Of a stretch of 64,000 nucleotides of DNA, positions 1-11,181 are shown piece after piece (the stretch's first letter is position 1; each line of letters starts with the position of its first letter). The position numbers were made by a program, and so were the translations under genes. Source of the DNA: Coffea arabica (lineage: Eukaryota; Streptophyta; Magnoliopsida; Gentianales; Rubiaceae); NCBI RefSeq assembly GCF_036785885.1, contig NC_092323.1:9494501-9558500 (forward strand), written 5' to 3'. The notes beneath the pieces are model-generated. The model worked only from the letters and a program-made list of their open reading frames with translations, ran no database searches and was not told the DNA's origin.

Positions 1-865
1 ATCTGGATCCGGGTCAGCATCAGGGTCGGCTTCGGGTTCAGGTCCAGTGCAGGAGTCCATGCTGGCAGATGGGTCATGGCTAGCAAATTTGGCCACTGGG
101 GATTCAATCAGAAGGCACCACCCTTTCGGGGCTGCCCAGTTCTGGGTACTGGTGTTGACGGTCATGTCATCAATAGCATCGTGGATGCAATTATAGAATT
201 TTATTTATGATTTAGTGTCCCAAATTCATTTCACCGAAGGCAAAAAGTATACCACAGTACTTAGTACAGAGGACATTATAAAGTAATCAGTTGTGTCCAC
301 AAATCTGGCAAAAAGGGGCCTGAGGCTCTGGTCATTCTAGGACAATCGATTGTAAGCCAAGCATTTCCACTCGTATCAAAGGATGTTATTAGTTGATAAG
401 CAATTTTGTTTTTATATAGCGTAGAAGTGACTATATGATTCTATAATTAGTCATAACCATCACTATCATGGCCATGATGTCAAAGTTAGGAGCAATGAAT
501 ATATATATATACACACACACACGTGTGTGTGTGTGTGTGTGTGGTGCTACATAGACTTTGTAGTAAAAAAAAATAAGTTCGCTCATCATGAATGTACACT
601 ACTAAGAAAAAGTGAATGCTAATGGCAAAGTGTAGAATTAATCAGTTGGCAAAGCAGCACTTTGGTGGTGGAGTTCTGAGCTTAAGCTAGCTTGGTGGGC
701 AGTTGATTGATTACTCAAGAATGCGGATGTTTTGTCTGCATTTGCCTTTCCTTTTGCTTTAAGCTGTGCGGTTGCTGGAAAGATGCTTTGCCCCGTGATT
801 TCTTGTGAAACAATTATTGCGTATTTGGGGTGATGTGGGAAGCGAAAGATAATTTGTCCACAGTG
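1..865. other. Intergenic, no firm gene; possible partial minus-strand ORF at left edge
   Basis: No gene is supported. The minus strand is open from about position 165 to the left edge and would encode a short acidic Pro/Asp-rich stretch (alternating E/D and P near the edge). It could be a piece of a gene lying outside the window or simply chance. The rest is AT-rich DNA with one simple repeat (listed separately). Confidence 0.3.
499..543. repeat. Compound (AT)n(AC)n(GT)n microsatellite
   Basis: A run of AT dinucleotides passes into about six AC units and then directly into about ten GT units. The AC and GT blocks are reverse complements, so the repeat is also a near-perfect palindrome that could form a hairpin or Z-DNA. 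Confidence 0.9.
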
Positions 866-877
866 CCTTACTGCTAT

Positions 878-1068
878 TTTTTTTTTTTTTCTGACGGAAT
901 GGATATCCGGATCAATTCTTACGGGGCCCGATTAATCCCATTCCGGCCCGGAGAGGAGGCCTCACTCCACTCGAGCACGGTGACAAGGGGGCTCGAACCC
1001 TGATTGCCCAGATAAGTCCGCCATACCCTAAAGAGGGGGAGCGGACCGCTCGAGCTAACCTTGGAGGC
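878..1068 (-). mobile_element. tRNA-derived SINE with A-tail
   Basis: Read on the minus strand, the element starts with a tRNA-like head: an A-box-like GGTTAGCTCGAGCGG and a B-box GGGTTCGAGCCCC. It continues through a GC-rich body and ends in a run of A (the T-run at 878-890 on the plus strand). It is flanked by an imperfect 11-12 bp target duplication, CCTTACTGCTAT at 866-877 and CCTTACTGCCAT at 1069-1080. The spacing of the boxes, the A-tail and the target duplication are those of a Pol III-transcribed SINE retroposed by a LINE. It is not a functional tRNA gene because no cloverleaf continues after the B box. The family name is unknown to me. Confidence 0.8.
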
Positions 1069-1587
1069 CCTTACTGCCATTAAGTCATGGGGGAAAATGG
1101 ATGAAAAGTTGCCATACACAGTAATCGAACTTCCGGGGTTAACAATTTAATGTGAGACCAGTTGGTTCAAAAAGTTGATGAAAGCATGACAGATAGAAGT
1201 GTGACACGCTAACAGGCAAAAAAAATAGTGCTCGATTTAAATGGCATGCGTTAAAATTTGGCATCGATGTGGAGAGATATTTCAAGAAATTGTGAGATTT
1301 TGTGTGTACAAGGTGTGAGATTTTGTGTGGACGAAAGATATATAGAAGTATCAATTTTATTTTTATTTATATTATTTTTTTAGATCTGCCATATCTATTG
1401 ATTTCAAATTTATATGTGTTTGTATCATGTTTGTTTGATGTATTTTCTATCATCACTACAGATTTATTTGAATGAAATCATCTTTTCTATATAAAAAAAA
1501 AAGATGTCGAATTATATACTTCGGCCTAGGAAGCCAAATATCATGGACTATGCCCGCTCTGGCCTTTACCAGTCGTAAAAGAGTATG

Positions 1588-1732
1588 TTGTGTTTGGATT
1601 GCATTTTCTAAGATTTTTTATAGAAAAATTACTGTAGCGATTTAATATATATGAGGAAAAAAAGTAATAGAAAAATGTGATAACGGAAAACGATGCAATT
1701 TTTCGGCGGAAAATGACTGTCCAAACAAGGCT
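1588..1732. mobile_element. Short MITE with TTTGGA-type terminal inverted repeats
   Basis: About 145 bp bounded by imperfect inverted repeats: the left end contains TGTTTGGATTGCATTTTC and the right end, reverse-complemented, TTGTTTGGACAGTCATTTTC. The interior is AT-rich and non-coding. A second element with the same terminal motif lies near 63.6 kb, which supports a dispersed family. No clear target duplication was found, so the superfamily is not assigned. Confidence 0.55.
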
Positions 1733-1744
1733 GCCCATATCCAT

Positions 1745-1985
1745 ATCTGAAAAAGAATCTTATGTTAAAGAGAGAAAGGGCAGTAAATCCAAAATGCAAT
1801 CAACGATGCAATCATGCTATCAGTCACTAATCAGTGTGTAGATAAGATTGCATACAGAAGAAAGGGTTCGCTGCTAGTTGATGCTACTACTTTACTTCTT
1901 ATGCCAATGATTTTAGAGCAAAGAATAGTTAGACCTGCTGCGCATCACAACAATTATTGGCCTTATTAAAAAGAGAATGTTCTCA

Positions 1986-2023
<38 letters not shown>

Positions 2024-3773
2024 TCGAATTTGTTACGATTAAGAAGCAAATCTTTAATGGCTCAACACAATAACAATTCTTGAAGGTGACTTTTCTGAAC
2101 ATTCAAAATCATCTGAAGACCAACTGGGCAAAAGTACTGGCCTTTAAGCCCTCCACTGTGCTGGATAATAAAACGTCCACTAGGCTGTGTTACGGACAAT
2201 TGGCTAGTGGGAGTATTTAACATCTGGTTGTCAATTTTCTCAGCTGGTTGTTAATTTGTACCAGTATTAAATTAGACTGTCGATGAGTTCTTGGTCTATA
2301 ACAAGAAATGTGACCTCCAGACGATTGCAGTATCCAATTTTGTGGCCTAAAGCTATCCAAACGATAACGTGAAATGATGAGTTCGAGTAGAGGGGTCCAA
2401 AGAGAAGAACCATTTTGCATACAGAAATACAACTGGTGCGATCGAGATTGAATGTGCCGTGTTGTTTTCAGTGTGCGAAAGTGCATCGGGAATGACGACA
2501 AGCAGGGCCAAAGCTAGCCCAGCCAGCATCTGCATGATTTAAACATGAAATGTACCCTTTGATCATGTTGCGCCAAAACCTCCAATTATGTGTGTATTTT
2601 CAGAGAGCGAAATGAGCTCTTTATGCTAGAATTATTGGTGTTGATGACTAATTAGCATACTACACTACTGTTTTTTGTTTTCTTTGGAGGGTGTGAGAGA
2701 TTCTGTGCAAACACTTTGATTTGTTTATTTGCAAGAAGACACAGTTCCTACTTATTCTGCAATATATAGGGTGGGGGGACTGGAGGGGACACTTCACCGG
2801 CCAAGAAAAGAAAGAAAGCAGCCTACTTTAGGTTTGAGATAAGAGGAAGAAGACGACTAGCGGTACCATTTTAGACGGTGTAGCTTGTTTCAAATTTTCT
2901 ACTACTACAACGGGTGGCAGGACCAGCCGAGTCTTTGATTGATGTTGAATTGTTGATAAAATTCTAGTAACCACATATCAGAGGAGAGAATCGACCTGTC
3001 AAAGCTCAGAGAACGATGTTCGGCTAGCATAATAACTTCCACACGCATTATACAACAGGAAGTTATGTTCAGGTTCGCAAACGAATCGAACGGCTCGAGT
3101 TGGACTCGAGTTTGGTCAGTTCAAAGTAAAATTATATTGAGACTCGACTCGATTAAGTTGAAACTCGACTCAACTCGACTCGTTTGTACCTCTAGTTATG
3201 GCAAACCTTTCTTTTTTTTTTTGGGAGCAAGATTCAATTTATTTTAGTACAAAAGCCTCTTCATATTTGCGAAAACATCGGGTTGGAGTACAAAGCCTTT
3301 TTAGATTAGTTTAGTTGCTAAAAACATATAGTTGTCATCAAGGTCTACAAAATTTTAAGGAACACAGAAAATAGACGATGAAGAAAGTGAAGCAAACGTC
3401 AACGACAAAGGTTTTTTCCGATGAGCTAGTTTGGGCCAATTTTATGAAATTAATCGCATGCGATATTACTACAATCCTGTTTTGTATTCTCACCCGATGG
3501 CAATAGAAGTAATTTCTCAAATTCAAGACAGCTTGAATTTAGTCATACACCTAGCAAATCCGTAAGGTCTTGAAGAAAACTTTCTTAAGCACAGAAAATA
3601 ATGCGTTGCATACAAAAGCAAGAGCAGCCAAGAACACAACCAATCATGTGGGTCAACCTGATGACTATGGTTTCAAAAAAAGTTTGATAGATTAGCTTCA
3701 AGTGCATACAGCTCCTTGGGTACAATAACTACATAAAGAGCTCTCAGCCAATGGTGAAAATGACCCACAAGTT
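1745..3773. other. Intergenic; AT repeat and a small CTCGAG-rich repeat fragment
   Basis: No gene is supported. An (AT)n microsatellite lies at about 1990-2021. At about 3065-3195 there is a fragment rich in ACTCGA/CTCGAG motifs that begins AGGTTCGCAAACGAAT and ends CGTTTGTACCTCTAG. It resembles a degraded non-autonomous DNA transposon similar in style to the one near 43.1 kb. A minus-strand ORF near 2353-2535 starts with a hydrophobic stretch but has no recognisable continuation. The last part (3.3-3.77 kb) may hold the 3' UTR of the minus-strand methyltransferase. Confidence 0.4.
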
Positions 3774-6700
3774 TCACTGAGTTATATTGACCAAAAGAGG
3801 ATAGCAATGATCCTTCTCATAGTTGGGCCAGGAGTCATCACCTTCCACAAATTTCTGATGACGCCTCCAAACTTCTGAATCATACATCTCAATAATGTTA
3901 TAATGCAAGCCACTATCCTCTATTTCCAGTAGAAACTTGTCCAGCGAATCACCTCTTCTGGGGCTGAAAAGTATGGCTTCAGAAGGCTTCTCTTTTCTTA
4001 ACAAGGTTCTGATAGTTCGAGCAAGATCTTTGTGGAATTCTCTGAAAAAAGTGCTGCAAGAATGGCAAATAAAAACTTAATGAACAAGAAAATTACCTTA
4101 AAATAGTGCAGTAGCATGAACATATCACTCAGTATTTGCTGCCATCACAAGCCAAAATGCTCTACTCGAGCTTAGCATAGTGTTGAGGTAAGAAAACCTA
4201 GGCAGTGCAAACATGATTTGCATGCTTTTAGGCATTCGAATAACATGGAAAAAGCTTCTGGCATGCTCAAGAGCCAACCCAGAGTTCTAAAAATAATGAT
4301 CTCATTCAATGAGATAAGCGCTTGAATGTTGTTCCAGTCTCCATATGTCACTTGAGACACAGAACAAAATGTCAAGATCGCCAAATATGATTCTGATTAA
4401 ACCGATTCACCTGTTAAGAATTCTAAATTGTCCATGGCTTCTGCAGGTTCAGAAAGAATTATACGGTTCACTTCCAAATGAAGGACTTGAAGTAAAGACA
4501 AGCATCCAACTGAAAATTTCATGGCAGATATCCAATTAAAATTTATTACCAGTCACTCGCCACAATAATGTCAAAGCTGTTGGAAAAGTCTTCCAGCTTG
4601 TCATGATTCCAGTGCAGCACCATTGGTTTCACGATTGAATCACCAAATGCACCGGAATTGGCATCAATACTACGCTGGATATCTAGATGTTAAGAAACCC
4701 ACATTCAGCAGAACATGTGTAAAGCATTGAGGCGACATTTAGGTGGGAATAACAGAAATTTTAGTTGTGCTGCAAGCCATAATAGCATGGAACCAGTTAC
4801 ACAGGCAAGTTAATACAATAACTTCAAATTTACAATCATGAAAGCACAGAGCAGATGAATTTGCAGTAGCTAGTCATATACCCTATTCAACTTGATGATG
4901 ACTAATCACAAAAAGCCAAATAAAATTTTGAACTGGGGCAGACAAGCCAGAGGCACAGCCAACCTAATGCATAAAGATTTGTTCCACATCTCTAACAAGA
5001 AGAAATCAACAGGATACAATTGAAAACTTGAGGGTTTCCATCTGATATGATGACTTCTGTCGCTTGTGTCACCGCAGCAATAACTAAGCCAGCTAAGCCA
5101 TAACCTGATCCCAGTTCTATTACTTTCTTACACCTAACAAAGTAGATTAGATGAAATGAAAAGAGAGAATACACAGAATTACATGATGGTAGCAAAAGAT
5201 AAAAAAGATGGACATGAAATAAGATATCTAACAAACCTGAACTTATCAGCATTTGACAAGCAATAGTAAGCAAGGACATCTTCTGATGGCCACTGACCTG
5301 TTGCACAAGAAGGTTAGAACACTGTACATGCAAACTACTACAAGAATATCAAGATTGCCAAACCTATTCAACTAATTAGTAGTAGTTTGGAAATGATGTA
5401 CTGCTTGCAAGACTCTAATCATTTCACTGAGGGAGATAAGCAGAAGTCATTTATGAAGTGGAGAAGTGACTTAGACTATTAAAGTTCAAGACAGAAAAAT
5501 ATTTCACTGCAACAGTTCACATGAACATCATTACCATATAGCACTTAAAGCCTACATTGTAAAAAACTTATCCAAAACATGAAGCTTATTATTGTGACTC
5601 CGAAAAGACTTCAACAAAATTGATGAACTAATTGAATCCTTGAAACCACCAGAAATGCATTGTATCCTTAATTAGCTCCAATTCAACAAAAATTTAAATG
5701 TGAACAACTAAAGTTGATTATTTATGCATCACATCACATTTCTGATCACTGACAAGGATTTGCATGGAGACTGATCAAGGACATAGGCTTATTCTCTATA
5801 ACTAGGCTTTTACTTTATAACCTCTAAAAAGTTTTTTGCACGCAATAATCTTACTGCTGCACCCCAAGTGGCATCAAATAACATGTCTATTTGTTGGTTT
5901 CGCTTGTCATATCCAAAATAAAATAGATAGGACCCGAACGAACTTTTCCTCTCTCATCAAACATGAGAATGTTTCTTAACATCGTTTCCAGGTCAGGAAA
6001 TGCAACCAACAAATTGACTGCACAAGGAAAAAGAGAAGCAAACTACTAACCCCTCACTAATATAAAACTCCTCTGTATTAAAAAGGAGTACAAGAAATAA
6101 TAAGAGCGGGGGAACTTACAAACAAGTCCTGTGTTGTCAATATTGTGTCTATTACACACTTCAAAATCATTTAGATTAGCACCATCAGCATCCACTCTCT
6201 GACTGCATTCAGTTTCAAGTATTGTCAAGCAACATAAATATAGTCGACTGCTTTTTTTTTCCTTTTTTTTTGGTGGCCAATGAAACAAAAACCACTGCTA
6301 AAATTGATCAAGGATCAATTAAAACTATCTGCCAGCCCAATTTTTCAGCCAAAAAATCTTTTTTTTTCCGGAAGAAGAACAAAATTGTGAATTTAAATAA
6401 AAGTTGGAAGCACACCTGCAACCAATACAGAAATGAATTGACTAAATTAAAATTCCAGAGTATGAGCTTACTATAGAAGAATGTTGAGAGAATTATGATG
6501 AATAGGCAATTTATAAGAAAAGCAAGCAACTCTTGAGCTGCCGAATTGATTTTTTGAGGTTGAAGTATCCGACTTTTCTTCGGATGGGTCATCTATAACA
6601 TGGTAAGCAATCAAATTGAACCCGCGACTCGCCTTTCTGGATACCCGGTTTTGATCCAGTTCTGATTGCTCATCTGCAAGGTTTCTCAGCGCCAACAAAT

Positions 6701-6970
6701 TCAAGATTCAGTTTTTGCAGCCCAATAACCAATAAATGGAAAAGCATCTTTCTTTTTTTCAACTTTCGACTTAATTCCTTTTCCTTTGTTTTTCTTTTCT
6801 TTTTTTTTTTGGGAGAAGAAAAGAGGGAAAGGGGGCGGGGGGTGGTTGGAGGTTAAGGACCTACCTGGTGAAGATGAATGTCTGCGCAGGAGGGCTCGAC
6901 GAAGGATTCCCCATCGCAGGGACGAAGCATTTGGCTCTGAGATTTTGTCGGCAGTAGTATTGGCTTCCAT
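3774..6970 (-). CDS. CaMKMT: Calmodulin-lysine N-methyltransferase (CaMKMT), 7 exons
   Basis: A class I SAM-dependent methyltransferase of the CaMKMT family, which trimethylates a lysine of calmodulin in the cytosol. Minus-strand exons: 6970-6865, 6673-6472, 6202-6120, 5297-5237, 5133-5018, 4682-4550 and 4053-3774. They sum to 981 nt (326 aa), close to the family size. Visible landmarks in order: an N-terminal LRRALLRRHS and KASRGFNLIAYHV; the family motif CNRHNIDNTGLVC joining across an intron to WPSEDVLAYYCLSNA; SAM motif I in exon 5 (IELGSGYGLAGL) followed by ISDGNPQ; IIVASDC in exon 6; and a C-terminal block (SPRRGDSLDKFL, WPNYEKDHCYPLL). All seven exons join in frame with GT-AG borders. 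Exon 5 must use the donor after 5018 to keep frame. The first ATG gives the expected N terminus. Assignment is from recalled family sequence, not a search. Confidence 0.9.
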
Positions 6971-9249
6971 AGCTGCACAGATTTTCTTATGGAGAATAAA
7001 TGGGTAATTAACTAACTAATTATCACCATTTAAAAGGGTTTATTAACTAAGCACGATTTCGCTGTTAATTAATTGCCCTATTCCTTTTACTACGTTGTAA
7101 CAAGAAACGTTTGTACTCCCTTAGCAACCTCCCATTAGGTCTATTGCTAGCATCATGGAAGCCGTCGCAATTGCTACCAATTATATGTTACCATTTAATT
7201 CTGCAAAATTGTTTCATCAGTCCAGTCTCCAGTCCCATGGAATTAACTGGAGGCATTCGTACTAATCACATATCATGGCTGAAGATTGGTCAAGCCGAAC
7301 TGACCTAATACGTTCTCTTTCGGAGCGAGGTGATTTTGTGACGTCCTTTTTCTGCACTGGACGGGGCTTTTTCCCCCGGATCACCTCCAATGATTAAGTT
7401 AGTTCACTGGGAAATAAATAATGGGAGTAGAAATAGTGGAATTCTTACTTTTTCTCCTCCTTTTCTGAATGAGAGAGAGTAGTATTTACAGGGACAAGTT
7501 GGAGGAAGGAACAGTGGGCTTCAACTTCTTAGGACTTGGCAGGGATTGAACATGTTCAATTTGATTTGACAGGACGTAGCAGTAGACAGGTCCCGTCAGA
7601 TGTCTTGTCCGTAATGTAGGTGTCAGGTTTTCCGATAAGACCTCGGATGTCGTATCAAGCACAGCACCGATATGAGGTACCGGTGGATGTGGGAGTCACC
7701 TCGATTATCCACATGCGATGTCCAGCCGAGGTGACTAAAACTGGTGGCGACCCGTCCTAAATAATAAAGGGTTGAGTTCGTTATGGGCGAGTCGGAATGG
7801 TCATCCTCAATGGCCATTAATTTTCTTTACTGTAGTCTTTGACCCTCTCTCGTGAAAAGGATAAAAAAGATCGACTGCTTTTTTTTTTTTTTATAAATAT
7901 TTTTTGGGGTTAATTACTGAATTTCTTTCTTGATCTTGGTTGGATCTTTGGGACGAAAACGAAGTAGCTCTAAACTGCACGTCTTGTTTCTTGAAAACTA
8001 ACTAACTAGTAAGTACTAATTTTTTCAGATGCTCCCACGCCCTTCATGAATGCTCGAGATATTTACAAACCTAATTCGAACAAGTCAGATTTTCTTGGCG
8101 TTTTTGCATTTTGCGCCACAGAGTTACCATCCATATCATCATTCGGGAAAATGTTATAAGACTTGCCTCTGTTTAGATATTGTAATCCATGATTGATATT
8201 CTAATTAATTGATTAATATTTATCAACGATTGATTAGTATCTCCCTATTAATGATGATTACTTGGCTTCTTTTGTAGATATTTCAATCAATTACTCAAAA
8301 ACATTGTTCTCAATTATGATTTACGGTAACATTTTTTTTGATGGAAGGAAACCTAGGAATATGATACTTGCCACTAAGAGTCTGGCCTATGTAAATAGGA
8401 GGTAATAATCCACCTATTCCATGTTTTTTTCTGGTAAGACATAAGCTAGCTTTCTTTGTTATGCTATGCTATTATAGAGAAGAAGGAGACAGAGAAAAGA
8501 GGCATATTTGGCGACAGTGGTGAAAGGTAATTTTGTTGATATTTTGCTGCTTACTACATATTTGTGTACATTTTATATAACAATTGTATCTAGGAAAAAG
8601 GCAAAGGATCCTAGGAATGCACAATAATGATAAAATGCCTGAAAACTATATCAATATCTACAAAAATTGAAGTTACCGGTTCTACGAGAGGCAAATAAGG
8701 ACGTCAAATTTGTCAATTTTCCAGGAAACATTCATATCCCAGTTTTTCTCTGTCTTGATTGTTAAGCCAGTAGAATGGCCATGCTGTTTCCAGGGGAATG
8801 TTCTCTGGCGCATTAGAACACTGCAGACACAGCAGAGTATCAGTAAATTAAATCAGCAGAGTGTAACTTTTCATTAAAAATATGACAGATGGAACCCCTT
8901 TGGACTTTGAAGTCGTGCTTTTAATCAGAGAGTCTTTTTGCAAGATTAAAGTTAGTCCCTCTCAAAAGAAGATAAAAAGTTATTGATAAAAAAAAAAAAA
9001 AACAGTGGTATGCTTTCCAGAAATACAAACTGTAAAGAGAAAAAGAAACTTGATTCAGGACAGCATTCATGACTCTTTGACCAATATTGATTCTTTTCCA
9101 CATTTGTACTTTGCCGCGTAAGGAAATGTCTATTGTTTTTAATTAAAATTTACTTGTTTCCTAGGATCTTTTCCGAAGATAACGACCCAACAAAGGATTT
9201 GATCAGACTGAAAATCTCATCGCATCCTTCTCAGTTCTATTCAGAAATT
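6971..9249. other. Intergenic between CaMKMT and the LRR gene
   Basis: Divergent promoter space for the minus-strand CaMKMT and the plus-strand LRR gene. Apart from the LTR-like relic at about 7320-7809, it is AT-rich non-coding DNA with several T-runs. An in-frame ATG at 9133 extends the LRR ORF upstream (see that entry). Confidence 0.5.
7320..7809. mobile_element. Probable relic of a Ty3/gypsy (Tat-like) solo LTR
   Basis: The segment resembles the LTR of the retrotransposon at 21.3-31.5 kb. Near its left end it has GAGGTGATTT as in that LTR's left end. About 160 bp in it has a TATTTA...GG site where the LTR has its TATA box. Its right end, GGAATGGTCATCCTCA, resembles the LTR's right end GAAATGACCATCCTCA. 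Its length is also similar, about 490 versus 579 bp. Interior similarity is low, so it would be an old copy or a related family. No target duplication was found and the ends are approximate. Confidence 0.35.
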
Positions 9250-11181
9250 ATGTGTTCCAAGATAATTTTAGTCCTGATGGTGATTTTCATTGTAACTACT
9301 GGTGGTGAAACTTGCCACCCCAATGACCTCAAGGCCTTGACTGATTTCAAGGCTGGGATCCGCTATGATACTTCATTCAGGCTAGAGAAATGGAATGGGA
9401 GTACTGATTGCTGCAAATGGGAAGGCATTTTGTGTGACAATAGCACTGGTAGAGTCATAGAATTGAATCTTCCAGGTCTCCTCACCTTGTATGATGCTCC
9501 AGCACAAACAGTCATGGACGGCCAGCTATCTCCTTCCATTGCACTTCTGAGCTCTCTGGAAATTCTTGATCTTGGCGAAGTTCTTGAGCTCAAAGGGCAG
9601 ATTCCTCCGCTGATAGGAAATCTCACAAAGCTCCGAAAGCTGTTGCTTGACACCAACAAGCTTAGTGGTCCAATACCAGATAGCATTGGTAAGCTACCTA
9701 AACTTGAAGAATTGTGTCTGAAAGAGAACTACTTTTCTGGTTCTCTTCCTTTCAGCCTCGGAAGTCTCAGGAGTCTTAAAAGCCTCGATCTTAGCTCGAA
9801 CAAATTTTCTGGTTCTATACCTGATTCTATGGAAAATTTGACAGATTTGGAGAGCTTGACTCTTCAGGAAAACTTCCTAACTGGTCATATTCCAAATAAT
9901 ATTGGTAACTTGCGGGCTCTCAAAGAGCTTGATCTATCAAACAACTTCTTGACTGGGGGAATTCCTTTCTCCATGAACAAGCTAAATTCCATTTCAAGCA
10001 TCTTCCTTGGCAACAACCAGCTTGAGGGAGAGATACCATTTCCTTCAAGCCCCGGTCAGATGTCTTCCCTCGCCTTTCTACGCCTAAATGACAATCATCT
10101 GACGGGCAGGCTACCTTTGTTTTTTGGGCACCTGAAATCACTTCAAAGAGTCATTCTTGACAATAATCAGATTGAGGGGCCTATCCATTCCAATTTTAGC
10201 GATTTAAAAGCATTGACAATGTTGTATCTCAGCAGAAACAGGTTCTCTGGTAAACTACCAAGAACTATTGGACTGCTCTCTCAGCTTCAGTTTCTGGATC
10301 TCTCTTACAACATGATTCAAGGACCACTTCCTTTGGAGATGTCTACTCTCACAAATCTTCAACTACTTGACCTGTCATTCAACCATTTGAATTTGTCATC
10401 CATCCCAACTTGGCTTGTGGAGTTGCCATCACTGTTTCAGCTTCACTTGGCTGGATGTGGAATACAGGGTGAAATTCCTGGATACTTGGAAAGACCTGCA
10501 AGCATATTGCAAGAATTGGACTTATCAGATAACCATATTACTGGGAGCATACCTGCATGGATTGGGAGCTTCACTAGTCTTTACCTTTTGAATCTCTCCC
10601 AAAATTCCCTTGCTTCCAAGATTCCCGATACAGTTACCAAGCTTGGACGCTTAGGGGTGCTGGATCTTCACTCAAATAGGTTATGGGGTCCTCTAAATCT
10701 GGTATTTCAAATGCAAAGCAGTGGAGGATTGACTTATATTGATCTTTCTGATAACAGCTTCTCAAATGATATTGAGCAGGCTGACATGGGAACGCAACAG
10801 GGGATTCAGTACCTCAATTTATCACATAACTTTCTCCATGGTAAAGTGCCAACAAGTGTCGGAAAACTGCAATCGCTGCAGACTTTGGATTTGAGTTATA
10901 ATCGGTTTGACTCTGTCCTGCCAGAATCATTAGCAAATGCAAGCATTTTGGTGAATCTAGAGCTGCAGAATAATCTGTTTACAGGCAGAATACCAGATGG
11001 GTTTTTGAAATTGACAAAACTCAAAGAGTTGAACCTATCAGATAATCTTCTTTCTGGACAAATTCCTTTTGGTGAGCCTCTAATTAATTTTCCAAAGAGC
11101 TCTTATTCTGGAAATAGAGGACTTTGTGGCAAACCCCTTGCTACCTGTAGCCCACACACTGTGTATCCGTATATTACTTAG
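9250..11181 (+). CDS. Secreted leucine-rich-repeat protein, receptor-like without TM or kinase
   Basis: Single-exon ORF. From the ATG at 9250 it encodes 643 aa: a hydrophobic signal peptide (KIILVLMVIFIVTTGG), an LRR N-terminal cap with paired cysteines (CHPNDLKALTDF and CCKWEGILC), then about 20 plant-type extracellular LRRs (LxxLxLxxNxLxGxIPxxIGxL). A C-terminal cap follows (GNRGLCGKPLATC) and the protein ends about 12 residues later. There is no membrane segment, basic stop-transfer or kinase, so the product is predicted to be apoplastic, like polygalacturonase-inhibitor/FLOR1/DRT100-type proteins or a truncated receptor-like protein. Many N-x-S/T sites fit secretion. An upstream in-frame ATG at 9133 would add 39 residues ahead of the signal peptide; 9250 is preferred because it puts the signal peptide at the N terminus. 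The ligand is unknown. Confidence 0.88.
   Translation: MCSKIILVLMVIFIVTTGGETCHPNDLKALTDFKAGIRYDTSFRLEKWNGSTDCCKWEGILCDNSTGRVIELNLPGLLTLYDAPAQTVMDGQLSPSIALLSSLEILDLGEVLELKGQIPPLIGNLTKLRKLLLDTNKLSGPIPDSIGKLPKLEELCLKENYFSGSLPFSLGSLRSLKSLDLSSNKFSGSIPDSMENLTDLESLTLQENFLTGHIPNNIGNLRALKELDLSNNFLTGGIPFSMNKLNSISSIFLGNNQLEGEIPFPSSPGQMSSLAFLRLNDNHLTGRLPLFFGHLKSLQRVILDNNQIEGPIHSNFSDLKALTMLYLSRNRFSGKLPRTIGLLSQLQFLDLSYNMIQGPLPLEMSTLTNLQLLDLSFNHLNLSSIPTWLVELPSLFQLHLAGCGIQGEIPGYLERPASILQELDLSDNHITGSIPAWIGSFTSLYLLNLSQNSLASKIPDTVTKLGRLGVLDLHSNRLWGPLNLVFQMQSSGGLTYIDLSDNSFSNDIEQADMGTQQGIQYLNLSHNFLHGKVPTSVGKLQSLQTLDLSYNRFDSVLPESLANASILVNLELQNNLFTGRIPDGFLKLTKLKELNLSDNLLSGQIPFGEPLINFPKSSYSGNRGLCGKPLATCSPHTVYPYIT

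Noticed and set aside
878-1068. tRNA gene suggested by A-box and B-box motifs
   Set aside because: No acceptor-stem pairing or cloverleaf; the body, A-tail and target duplication show a SINE.
2353-2535. Small minus-strand ORF with a signal-peptide-like start
   Set aside because: The hydrophobic stretch is short, nothing recognisable follows, and overlapping frames look equally open; no splice-joined continuation found.
9250-11181. LRR receptor kinase
   Set aside because: The frame stops soon after the C-terminal LRR cap; no transmembrane helix or kinase motifs in any frame downstream to 12 kb.
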